This document shows positions 33,419 to 44,520 of a stretch of DNA of 64,000 nt, one piece after another; position 1 is the stretch's first letter; each line of letters opens with the position of its first letter. The notes under the pieces are model-generated. The model ran no database searches. It saw only the letters and a list, made by a program, of their open reading frames with translations, and was not told where the DNA came from. A program made the position numbers and the translations under genes. Origin of the DNA: Armigeres subalbatus (taxonomy: Eukaryota > Arthropoda > Insecta > Diptera > Culicidae); assembly GCF_024139115.2 (NCBI RefSeq), contig NC_085141.1, positions 66,415,675 to 66,479,674 of the forward strand, in the 5' to 3' direction.

Positions 33419-34588
33419 TACAGTGAAATCTCCCTTACCCGATAATGAAGGGACCATCGAGTTAGGGCGGTATCGAGATAGGGAACACATTCATATTTGA
33501 CCGAATGCGGTTTGGCAGAATAATTAAAATTTTATTTCTTTATTAAGTGAAGTGAGTAGAGAGATGTTCAAAGTGAATAGTGAACTGCGAAAACTGAGAA
33601 GTGAGAAATGAGGTGTCCGAAATGCGCGTAGAGTAGTGAGAAGTGAGTACTAAGAAATTTAAGTAAGTATTGAGTAGTGAGATGTGCACTAACATGCGAG
33701 TAGTGGAAAGTAAGAAATCAGAAGTGATTGATGATTGATTCTTATATCTCACTTCTGATTTCTCATTTTTCACTTCTAACTTTTAGTTTTTCACTTGTAA
33801 CTTTTCACTTCTCACTACTACATCGCACTTTGAATTTCTCACTTCTAACTTCTCAGTTCTCATTTCTCACTTCTTACTTTGCAGTTCTCGCTTACTTTAC
33901 TTAACTTTTCACCTCTCACAAACATTGATATTTGTTTCTCACTTCTCACTACTCATTTTTCTACTTCTGACTTCTCATTTCTCACTTCTCACTTTTCACT
34001 TCAAACTACTAACTTTCCACTTCTTACTTTTCACTTATCACTTTGCACTTGTTGCTACTCACTTCGCACTTTGAATTTCTCACTTCTAACTTCTCAGTTC
34101 TCATTTCTCACTTCTTACTTTGCAGTTCTCACTTACTTTACTTAACTTTTCACCTCTCACAAACAGTGATATTTGTTTCTCACTTCTCACTACTCATTTT
34201 TCTACTTCTGACTTCTCATTTCTCACTTCTCACTTTTCACTTCCAACTACTAACTTTCCACTTATCACTTTGCACTTGTTGCTACTCACTTCGCACTTTG
34301 AATTTCTCACTTCCAATTTCTCGCATATCATTTCCCACTGATCACTTCTAACTTCTTACTTTGCACCTCTCTTCTCATTTCTCACTCCTCACTTCGAATT
34401 TCTCACGTTCTAACATCTTATTTCTCACTTCTCATATCTCACTTCCAAATGCATTGGAAAATAACTTCGACTTGGAGAATATCTTGTAAGGGAGAACGCA
34501 GTATGCTAGATTCAAGGGACTTTGAATTTCATCGAGTAGTGGGAAAATGTCGAGTTACAGAACATCAAATTAGGGAGACTTAACTGTA
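33419..34588. mobile_element. TA-flanked MITE enlarged by an internal minisatellite
   Basis: The left end tacagtgaaatctccc and right end gggagacttaactgta are inverted with TA at both edges, and are similar to the 3576-3784 family. Next to them, tcgagttagggcggtatcga (left) and tgtcgagttaca (right) belong to the element. About 900 bp of the 1170 bp is a cacttctca-type minisatellite (33540-34450), far larger than related MITEs of about 200 bp. Confidence 0.7.
33540..34450 (+). repeat. CACTTCTCA minisatellite with 241-bp higher-order repeat
   Basis: The basic word is cacttctcatttct-like, 10-12 bases long. A higher-order unit begins at gcactttgaatttctcac (33825), repeats at 34066 (period 241), and repeats again at 34293 (period 227, from loss of about 14 bases). 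33540-33720 carries the complementary words (agtgagaagtgag), so the array switches strand at about 33735. Open frames here are stop-free by composition. Confidence 0.85.
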
Positions 34589-34744
34589 TCCAGAAATTCC
34601 TATGGAAATTCAAAGAAGGGATTTCAAAACAATAAAATTACTTCGGAAGCTTTTTTAGACATTCCTTTGGAAATTCCTTTGTAAATTCCTTTAAAAATCT
34701 TTTGAAAATTTCTTCGGAAATACCTAAAGAAATCAGCCGTTTAT

Positions 34745-35240
34745 ATTGGCCGACACGACACGAGCCGACACGCCGCAAGATCAAGGTTCGTCTTCGAGAA
34801 CACAGGAACGCAGTAACACAGGGAAAGCCAGGAATCCAGCGTGGCAGCACACACAGAAATTAGTGGTCACAAGTCACAACATAGACTGGGTGAACGCAAA
34901 ATCAATAAAAACGATCAGAAATGTATCGAGCCTCAACGCATAGGAATCAATGTACATTACAAACACCACGAGACCATTGATGAACGAGGACGACCCACCT
35001 ATAGTAACGTATCTCTTCAGTCTTGCCAACAAAATATAATAGTTTCTCTCTCTTTCGGACGTGTACGAACAACGTACGAATCGTAACCCGTTGGACATTG
35101 TCCTGATGATGGGTGACATCGCACCCGAAACTGGTCGACAGATAAGGTAAATTTTCACTTGTTGACGATTGTAAGAACTATAAGTGTTATGTATTGTCTT
35201 GCGTCGCGTTTCTTTTGAGTGTCGTGTCGTTCTTACGTTA
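34745..35240 (+). pseudogene. Probable Penelope-like element 3' fragment
   Basis: The + strand frame reads HNIDWVNAKSIKTIRN, then SSLNA, a stop, and ESMYITNTTRPLMNEDDPP. This is close in pattern to the C-terminal tail of Penelope-like GIY-YIG proteins (H-x-I/M-x-W, then a x-E-S-x-x-I segment and L-M-N-x-D). It is followed by cctgatgatgggtgacatcg and cgaaactggtcgaca, a phrase type often found just after such ORFs. Short inverted words cgacacgacac (34749) and gtgtcgtgtcg (35219) bound it. The identification is from pattern memory. Confidence 0.5.
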
Positions 35241-35269
35241 AGCACAAACCATACAGATTGTTGTCTAAA

Positions 35270-38200
35270 GAAATCCTTCCATCAGAAATATCTACAGAAA
35301 TTGTTTTAGACCTTCAAAAACTCGTTTAGGAAAAATCCTTTTAGGAAATTTCTTTAGCATTTGTTTTGGGATTTTTTTTTTTAGGAATTTGAAAATTATT
35401 AAGATTTTCTTTCTAGTAGCCACACGGATTTTTCCCGAAATTCCTGAAGTAACTATTCCGGAAATTTTGTTGGGATAATTTCTTAGGAAATTTATTAAAG
35501 AATAGAATAGGAAATACTAAAGCAATTTTCGGAAGAGTTTCTAACAGAAATATTCAATGGAATTTCCAGATGAAATATCCTCAAGAATTCTTATAGTGAC
35601 TTCCGAATGATTCTCAAAAGTATTTCTGAATAAATTTCTGAAGTGATTTCCGATTTTTTTTTCAAAGGAATATCCGAAAGTTTAAGACTAATTAAATTTC
35701 CGGAGGGATTTCCGAAGGGATTCCCAAAGAATTTCGAAAGAATTCCTGGATGATGTTCTAAAGAAATTACGAAGGGATTTATTAAGGAATTGTCGGAAGA
35801 AATTCTTTGAGCAATTCCTGAAATATTTGCTGAAGGCATTTTTTAAGGGAATTCCTAAACCCATTTTAGCAGGAAGCAGGAATTTCTGGAGAAATTTACA
35901 AAAGAAATTTTGGAAGGAATTCTCCTAGCAGAATTTGGGAAGGTTTCGCTAATAAAATTTTCGTAGGTATTGCCGAAGAATTTCCCGAAGGAATTCCGAC
36001 CAAAAAACATTTTAAATAGTTCATTAATGATATTTCGAAGAGGTTCTCAAAACGCAAATATTCCTTTAAGGATTTATAAGGTTTTTCTAAAGGAATTTAT
36101 GAAGCAATATCCTGATGCATTTCCAAAAGAATTTCTGGCTCTATCTCCTAAGGAACTTCCTGAGAATTTGCCAAAAGAATCCCTGGAGAAAACTCCGAAT
36201 GAATTCTTGGAGGAATCTACAGAGAAATACAAGAATTTCAGAAATTCCTTCAGGAGTTCCTTCGGAAATTGCTGAACGGAATTCCGGCGGAATTATGGGT
36301 GCCGAAGGAATGAAACACATTAAAGAATTTCTGAATTTCAGAAAATTTGCCAAATTAATTCCCGAAGGAGAAGTTTCGGAGGAGTTTCAAAAAGTATTTT
36401 TAGACAATTTTTTTTAGAAATTTTTGAAAGAATTCCTAAAGAAATTTCTGGAGGTATTTCTAGATTTATTTGCGGAGGATTTTCGGAGAAATTCCGTGAG
36501 AAAAATAGTAATGAATCACTGAAGGAATTACCGATGTATAAATTTGAGAAATTTTCGATGGAGCTCCTCGAGGATTTTTTGAAGGTATGCCTGAAAGAAC
36601 TTCTGGATGATCAACCGTATTAATTCCTGAGGGTATTTTTTACGAAAAAATGTATTGAAAACTTCCCGAACGAACTTTTTGATAAATTCATGAAATATCA
36701 TCTGGATGAATGCTGAAGAAATTTCCGAAGCAACTCGTTCCCGAATTCTTGCGAATATCCGAAGAAGTATGATGATGGATCGACTGCAATGACGATATTT
36801 TTTGGTTTTTCTTCTTGGCATGAAGTCTTTATTCCAGATTCAAAATAGTGTTTTGTTTTACTACTGTCCAGATTATAAAAGGAATACCCGACTAAATTCC
36901 TAGACGAGTTCCCGAAGGGATTCTTTCAGATATTTCTAAAAGAAAGTTTCTAAAGAAATTTCCGAATGAATTCCTGTAGAAATCTAAAAGTTTATATAAA
37001 AAAAATGGATTCCTATTCAAGAAATTTATTCAACAATTCCTTCAGAAACTCGTTAATAAATTCTTTTCGAAAACCCATTAAGGTTGTTCTTTGGAAATTC
37101 CTTTGAAAATTTCTCCTAAAATACATTTTGAAATTCCTCCAAGAATGTATTCAAAATTTCTCCTTCAGATATTCTTTCTAGAACTCATCCAGGAATAAAT
37201 TATAAAATTTCCCTAATTAGCTAATTTGAATACTCCCCTACGGATTCTTTCGTCAAATCTCCCAAAAAGCCTTCGTAAATTTCCTCAGAAATTTCTTCAG
37301 TAAAACAATGTTATATTCTTTCAAAAATCCTGCAGGAATTATTCCGGAAATTTTGTAGAAAGAAATCTTCCACAAAAATATTGAAGAATGAAATAGGACA
37401 TCCTTAAAAAATTTCCGGAGGAGTTTCTAACGGTAATTTGAAAGGATTTCCTGGAGGAACTTCGTATAAAATTTCTAATTTTTCAAAGTAATTCTCAAAA
37501 AGATTTCTAAATGAAATTTCCGCATGATTCCTGAAAGAATATTTGAAGAGTTTTCTGAAAGGATTCCCAAAAGAATGCTCAAAGGGAATTCCGGAGAAAT
37601 TTCAAAAGGAATCTCCGAAGGTCTAAAGATATCCCTGGAAGAGTTGCTATAAAACATCTGGATAAATAAGCAAAGAATTCCTGTAGATCTGAAGAAATTT
37701 CGAAAGAACTCCAAAAAATTCTAACTAGAATTACCGAAAGGATTTCTTGAGAAAGTACTGGCAGAAATCTTAAAACATATTCCAAAGAAATTCCTAATAG
37801 AATTCGTAAGGGAATTTCGGAATTACTTTAATAAATTTCTTATAATTCCACTCTTTGAATTTTCGAAGCAATGTTATGAGGAATATTCAATGGAATCTTT
37901 CAATTTATTATCGTAATTCCGATTATATTTAATTCGTCTTCGTAAATACCTTTCAAAATATCCTCGAATCCTTCAGAAATTACTTCGGAAATTCTGCTAG
38001 GGATTCCTCCGAGAATTCTTTTTGGAATTTCTTTGGCAATTCTTTGGTAAGTTCCATTGGGAATTTGTTTGGAATTCCAACGGAAACCCTTTCTGGAGAA
38101 TTCTTTTTATGAGTTCCTTTGAAAATTGCCTTACGAATTCCTGCGGAAATTGAATTAGGAACTCTTTCATTTTTTTAAAAAGTTGCATCAGCAATTATTT

Positions 38201-38720
38201 CAGCTTTTTTAAACAAATTCTTCCAGTAATTCCTCAAGAAACCCCTCCCGCAACTCTAGGAAGAAATTCTTGGAATTCCTTTGAAATTTCACTAAGGAAT
38301 TTATTCAGAACTTCATCCAGAAATTCTTTCTAAACTTTATTAAGGAATACCTTCGGACATTCCTCCAAAAATTTAATTAGAAAATCCTCAACACCTTCGG
38401 ATATTTATTTAGATATTTTTTCGGGAATCTCTCCCATTAATAAATTCTTACTTCAGTAGTTTATCGAAAAATTCATCTGGAAATACCTTTAACATTTCCG
38501 TTAGAAATCCTTCCAAAAAGGATTACACAAATTTTGTATGGTTTTTCTAAAAATGGAGTTCCGAAGAAATCTCCAGCTCCAGCTCTTGCATGAGTTTACG
38601 ATGGCCTTTTCAATAGAATTTCCGGAGAAATACGAATTTGGTTACCGATTCCTAGAATTTCCTCTGTAATTCTCTCGAAAGAAACTTAAAACAATTTTCA
38701 ATAAGATTTTTTTTAAAGTT
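35270..38720. repeat. Degenerate GGAATTCC-rich tract III
   Basis: The longest of the tracts, 3.4 kb of imperfect aattcc/ggaatt words on both strands, with strand bias shifting several times. Open frames of 60-100 residues occur by composition (rich in F, K, E, S, L) and show no family. Confidence 0.65.
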
Positions 38721-39334
38721 TTTTTTTGCAAGATAACACAAGATCTTGACGTTTCATGCGTTTCTAAAATATTTTGCATAAAAAGAAACAAAAATTTTGA
38801 TTTCAAAATTTTCCCTTACCTCTTCTCGAGAAATTTTTCGTGTTTTAGAACAGTCAAACTTTGTGCAAATCGTCGAATCATTCCAAAGCAATTTGTCGAG
38901 GGATTCCGAAGTAAATCATCGAGTGACTCCAAATAAATTCTTCAAGGAATTTTGAAGCAAACCGTCGTGGAATTCGGAAGCAAATCGTCGAAAGATTCTT
39001 GGGTATCCCTCAACGAAACCGAAAGGAATGCAGTATTAATGCTTCTGGATCCCGGTTGGAATTCTTCGATGATTCTGGAAGGAATTCTTTAGAGATTCCA
39101 ATGAGAACTCTACTCGGATTCTGGTGAGAATTCCTCTCGGATTCTGATGATAATCCTTTTCGGATTCTGATGGGAATCTTTCTTAGAAATGAAAAACAAG
39201 CTCATTTGTCTTCCACTTCCACTCTTTTGTTTTCAAACTTTTTCAGTAATTCATAATGCTATGTTGAAAATGGATATCACTACTTACTAACTTTTCAAAT
39301 CCTAGGTAGGGCGGCGTTAGTTTCCAATAAATCT

Positions 39335-40388
39335 TCTTCTTCTTATTGGCATTACATCCACACTAGGGTGGTTCAAAAAATCGATTTTGCTCCACAGTAC
39401 TGATCTGATTCTTTACCATGTTCTGAGTGTCCTCTGAAAATTTGAGCTCATTTTGATTAAAACTGATTTAGCACAAGCCGTTTCAAGTTTGCATGCAAAT
39501 TAGTATTGGGAAATTTATTTTTTCATTATACTGTTAATGACGCTTCTCCATTAAACGCAGGTTGAAAGAAAACCTACACAGCTAAAAGGAATACTCAACA
39601 GCTTTCACCCAACGAAAATCGCATGTTGATTAATCGTCCCAATAATTAGTAATCGAATTTAGTCTATACCGTGGTTTTCTGGAGCTAATTGCATAACTCA
39701 TCAACAGGCAACATTGCTGCTCGTCGCGCGAAAGATAGCACACACAAATTCAGGCTACTATGTTGCACTGCACATTTCAGTGATGCCCTCAAAGAAGTTT
39801 AATGATCATGACTAAAGATTCGCAACCTGTCTTAAAATCGATTACTAATTATTGGAGTGATTAATCAACATGCGATTTTCGTTGGGTGAAAGCTGTTGAG
39901 TATTCCTTTTAGCTATGTAGGTTTTCTTTTAACCTGCGCTTAATGGGGGAACGTCATTAACAGTATAATGAAAAAATAAATTTCCCCATACTAATTTGCA
40001 TGCAAACTTGAAACGGCTTGTGCTAAATCAGTTTTAATCCAAATGAGCTCAAATTTTCAGAGGACACTCAGAACATGGTAAAGAATTAGATGAGCACTGT
40101 GGAGCAAAATCGATTTTTTGAGCCACCCTAATCCACACACTGGGGCAGAGCCGCCTCGCAGCTTAGTGTTGATTAAGCACTTCCACAGTTATTAACTGCG
40201 AGGTTTCTAAGCCAAGATACCATTTTTGCATTCGTATATCATGAGGCTAACACGATGATACTTTTATGCCCAGGGAAGTCGAGACAATTTCCAATCCGAA
40301 AATTGCCTAGACCGGCACTAGGAATCGAACCCAGCCACCCTCAGCATGGTCTTGCTTTGTAGCTGCGCGTCTTACCGCTCCGGAGGGC
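39335..40388 (-). mobile_element. Feilai-like SINE split by a long-arm foldback
   Basis: The same body as 2506-2782, with tail cttcttcttc at 39335 and tRNA-like head at 40388. A 12-bp TSD, tccaataaatct, lies at 39323-39334 and 40389-40400. The foldback at 39364-40130 interrupts it near its 3' tail. Without it the SINE is about 280 bp. Confidence 0.85.
39364..40130. mobile_element. Foldback element with 297-bp arms and 8-bp target duplication
   Basis: The arms 39364-39660 and 39834-40130 are inverted and nearly identical, starting tagggtggttcaaaaaatcg. The loop is 173 bp. A perfect 8-bp TSD, atccacac, lies at 39356-39363 and 40131-40138, suggesting hAT-type transposition. No open frame. A transcript through it would form a dsRNA of about 297 bp. 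The orthologous SINE sequence (2506-2782) gives the empty-site form. Confidence 0.9.
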
Positions 40389-40400
40389 TCCAATAAATCT

Positions 40401-41603
40401 AATTAGCCTTTGAAAAACTAGAAGACGAGTAGTTTCGTAGTACACATATTGCATTCTTTCGAGCTTTTTCCAATCATATGGCTCATGAAAATTAGCTTCT
40501 AACCGACCCACAACATAATATGTTAAATGCACCTTCCCCAGTTATTTTTCCAGGAGAATTTGCGATGTTATCCAGGACCGTTATCCAACTTGAAAACTAC
40601 AATTAATCCATTCTTACATTTGTTAGATTTCAATGCACCCGAGGGTGGTTATAATTGAGCTACACAAAACAATCATCGTCATAGAGCATATCTTCAGCAA
40701 ACATTGATGCAATTGTTCGTGAAACGTCTATCCCAACTACATTTACGGCGTCCTAAAATTATACACCTCAGCGTAGACCATACGTAATCGCATCGAAGAT
40801 TGAATAGGGCAGCATTTATATCTAAACAGTCCTCAATTCGCAAATCATTCCATCACCGGAGCAACACAGTCCATCAAATCAATCCAAATAGTCCAAAGCA
40901 TATCATTAGTGGGTACGGTGAACGATTCCTTTCCTGTCCAACCATCCGTAAATTTTAAAAGAGTCTATTGAATTTGAACTCAGCGATTCATGGTCATGAC
41001 CCATTTTCGCTCCTTATGCGCTGTGCAAACTTCACCCAGTATTGAGTTCTATCCAGTTACCCACACTGAAACAATTCGCAACGCCACTTTTACAGCATTT
41101 CATGGGTCAAACGCGCATGTCATCAAAGAGCCATGTCCGCTCGAGTTGATTAAACGGTTTAGGAATCTCTTTGCGTTTGAAAAGGTTGTTTTGTGGCAAC
41201 GTGCATGGTACGACGACAATTTGACGACCGTGCAATTTTCGCTTAATTTCTTTCGATTTTCGGATCAACTCAACAGCTCTTGGCCGCCGCCCGCTTTGAC
41301 TCCCAAAATGGTCACGACGCAGCGCGATGAATGATGATAATCGTTCTGCCATTCCAAAGCGCAATCGATAATAACGGCGATTGGTGCGAAATGTATCGGT
41401 TGCAGTAATCTGCCGTTGCGATGATCGAGACGTGCTGACACGGGTGCTGATTCATTCAAGTTTTATTGTGATGATTATTTCTCGACTGATTTAATAATTT
41501 ATTACAGTATACAATATTTTCAAAAAATCTAAATAAATATAATAATATATGACCTCTAGGTTTTATGTGATTTAAAGTATTATTTATTTCTACTTAATTA
41601 CAG
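40401..41603 (+). other. ADAMTS intron before the Met-turn exon
   Basis: Mostly unique sequence with balanced composition at 40800-41450 and no transposon ends. 40990-41460 has overlapping open frames on both strands but no recognisable protein. Possibly conserved non-coding sequence. Confidence 0.35.
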
Positions 41604-41756
41604 ATTAAGCATGCCGCATGATGATGACGCTCGGTGTGCTCCTTACAGAAATGAAGCCAGTGGAAAACAGAACATAATGTCCCGAATGCTGGACCAGAAC
41701 ACCCATCCTTGGTCATGGTCCAAATGCTCCCGTCATTTTGTCACCGAGTACCTAGA
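41604..41756 (+). CDS. ADAMTS-family metalloprotease, exon with third zinc His and Met-turn
   Basis: The first base completes a Val codon. The exon then reads LSMPHDDDARCAPYRN, SGKQNIMSRMLDQNTHPWSW and SKCSRHFVTEYL, ending two bases into the next codon. Joined to the previous exon, the active site is HELGHVLSMPHDD. This is the HExxHxxxxxHD form, with Ser where many reprolysins have Gly, as I recall for the ADAMTS9/20 branch. NIMS is the Met-turn. The W-S-x-C-S-R-x-F-V-T-E-Y-L block is the typical end of the ADAMTS catalytic domain. The acceptor is taattacag ending at 41603 and the donor is gtaagt at 41757. The next exon (disintegrin-like domain) was not found in the remaining 22 kb, so the third intron is at least 22 kb. 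The exon is intact, so the gene is probably functional. Confidence 0.95.
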
Positions 41757-43788
41757 GTAAGTATTCAAATATCTTATAGCACAAAAACTGGGTTAATCTA
41801 TTTGCGGGAATGATTAATGTTCATTCGCTTTGCCGAGATCGTTCGCCACACAAAATCGAACTGAGTTATGTGCCGCTGTCGACGCACTCCGGGTGTTCAA
41901 AACAGCCGAACCGTGCGTGTTTGCACATTAATCCCCTACTATATTCCCTAGGGCTAGATCCTCCCTCTCCCACACTGAAACGTGGCTAGATTAAATCATT
42001 GATAAATTGTGATATTGAAATCATCGATCAAACGCGATAGAGGATTACAAACAGTGATACTACACACGAATGTGGCCATGTTGCTTGGCAGGACCAGCTA
42101 ATGATCTAGCTAATTCCGTGACATGTTTAGTAATAGAAATAATCGGGTTAAGCGCGGATTAAAGTGATGAATGTAGATAGTACATGAATAATATTGTGAA
42201 CATTTTTGGGCGTCGGCTAATGAAATGTAAGCATTGCTATAATTATAAGTTGTTCCAGAACTAACCTTATCACACATTCACATTCCATCTTAATGAATAG
42301 CGAAGTAATTTTTCACCTTCTCATGGGAGATACGTAAATTGTGAATTAGATGAGTCACAAAATTCCCACCGAACACCCAAGTCAACAAACAAAAAGAGAA
42401 GAATGTACATTGTCAGAAGTGCCAATTTATGATTGGAGATAATTAATGAAATTATACTTCTTTCGGCAATCCTACACCCAGCCATCCAACCAATGCAATG
42501 GTGAAACCATCACACTGTTATCTTGCTGTTCTTCTGCAATGACTTCACATTCCAACTGGAACTTGGCCGACTTTTGAACTTTACCTTCTATTAGAATTTC
42601 CATAGATGTTGATTGAATGCTTTTCTAAGCCTGCCATTACATGAACATGTCCAGAGATTCGATAATGTTTCCCGTCCGAAAACATCATAAGCCAGACCGA
42701 AAATCGAGTCAGCCATCTCCAGATTGACAATCCTACGCCTTTGCTGGTAAGGCTAACTAGAGACCCCTGTCATGCGTACATGGTATAACGATGAAGGCAT
42801 GCCCTGCCCTGCTAGGCGAACTGGGAAGTTAACCAGTTCTTATAGCCACCCCAACGTTCGCAATGCGTTGTCGGCGGCGTATCGAATGCGATAGGATACC
42901 GCGAGATGATTACGATTCAATTTAATGTTTTAATCCGCACGCACCACATGCTGAGTGTGCCGCGCCGCCGCCCGAAGAGCGTGCAAGTAAGAGAACTTCA
43001 GAGCCAACATCGTCGACATCAAGCCGAGATGATTAGTTTTGTCGGTGAGATGGATCGTGGGTAACGATGGAGCCTGGGGATATGGAAGTTTACAATGCGA
43101 TGTGCCGGAATCGCGAGAAATTTGTTCACCGAAAATGAATAGATATCAATAGTACTTTTTGGAGATTCATATGCCGCATGAGGTCGGCTTTTGTTAGCTG
43201 ATCATTGTATTTTTGTGGCTCTATTTGGTATTTTAGAGGGGTGAGAATGTAAATCTGGAAACAACTAGTTGAGCGATTTATTTTGGATGGAAATTTTATT
43301 AATTGAACTAAATCTGCATTATTTTATTTACTTACTATCCAATGTTTAAAGAGAAGAACCTGCCTCCTCTATCATAAATTTTCGGAACGGTTGAACTACT
43401 TGATCATTCAAGTCCAGATTTGCCGATGATGAGGATATTGCTAAAGTCTTGATTGATCTGGTTGAAACTATGAACTAAACCCAAAAATATTTTGGAGTAC
43501 CTTGTACGGGACGAACATTGGGTTTGCATGGTGCGTATATGCCTATTGAATAGGATTCAGAGTATACCGACGAAAATGATAGTACCTTGAGCATCTCGTA
43601 TTCAAGACAATTGAATTTGCATCAAACGTAAATGCTTATTGAACCAAATTGGGGGAGTATCTATACTGACGACGAGAACATTGATAAAACCTTGATTGAT
43701 CTGGTAAATACCGTGGGCTGAACTCCAGAATGTTTTGGAGTACCATGAGCATCTCGTATTCAAGAAAATAGGCTTTGCATGATGCATA
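41757..43788 (+). other. ADAMTS intron after the Met-turn exon
   Basis: Begins with a consensus donor. Contains a SINE relic at about 42530-42725 (cattccaactggaacttgg; related to 11625-11780). 42750-43100 is GC-richer and unique. No downstream ADAMTS exon found. Confidence 0.4.
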
Positions 43789-43925
43789 TAGAGGTGTGCG
43801 CCGGTCCGAAAATTGTCGGCGGCGGCGTTTGTCAGAATTTTGGTCGGCGGCGGCAGCGTTTTCGGCGTCACGCCGAAAGCCAATTTAGCCGGCGGCGGCG
43901 TGAATCGGCGTGGAGATTTAAAAGT
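43789..43925 (+). mobile_element. CGG-rich element, copy C
   Basis: Starts tagaggtgtgcgccggtccg, then gtcggcggcggcgtt blocks, and ends near cggcgtgaatcggcgtgg. Same order of words as copies A (25071) and B (29100, minus). Confidence 0.6.
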
Positions 43926-44520
43926 TTGTTTTTTTTTTTAATTTCTGCATTTTTTCAGGATATTTCCAATACTTCAACGGGAGAATCTTTTGCATTTCGT
44001 CGAAGAAATCTGATGAACTTCTCTCGAAAATTTTCTGAGCTCCTCCAAGATAATAATTTGAAAATTATTTCCGGACTTTCCACTACTTTGAAGTTTTGAT
44101 ATTTCTTTGGAATTTCCAAGGAAGCACTTTGGAATTTCCAAGGAAAATTGTTTGAGTTTCTACAGGAAAATGATCGGAAAATCCACGGAAAGTTTCTATT
44201 GAGTATTCTTCGAAATTTACACAGAAAATTCTTCAATTTTCCGCGGAAGATCGTTCAAAATGTGGACATCAGCAAAACAAAATTAGATTCAAATTTTTCT
44301 AAGGAAAATTCTTCGGAATTTCTGATGCGAGTTTTATGGAATTTAAACCAAAATAGTTGAGAGCTTCTCGGCGATTTTTTTAAATTTTTTTTTACGGGAA
44401 ACTGTTTGACAACAACAAAAAAATCGGATTTCTGAAGGAATTTCTTTGGATTTCTACAGGGAATTGTATTGTCCATAAAAAAATCGTCGGAAATTAAATG
44501 CAAAATTATTTAAAAGAAGA
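43926..44520. repeat. Degenerate GGAATTCC-type tract IV
   Basis: Decayed gaaaattctt/aagaattttc words, a diverged member of the tracts at 26480, 31870 and 35270. Confidence 0.5.

Noticed and set aside
33879..34351. Overlapping frames rich in Ser, Leu, Phe, Thr and His
   Set aside because: They are translations of the cacttctca minisatellite.
40990..41334. 114-residue + strand frame just before the Met-turn exon
   Set aside because: It is separated from the exon by stops, has no acceptor or donor pair in frame with ADAMTS, and no family match.
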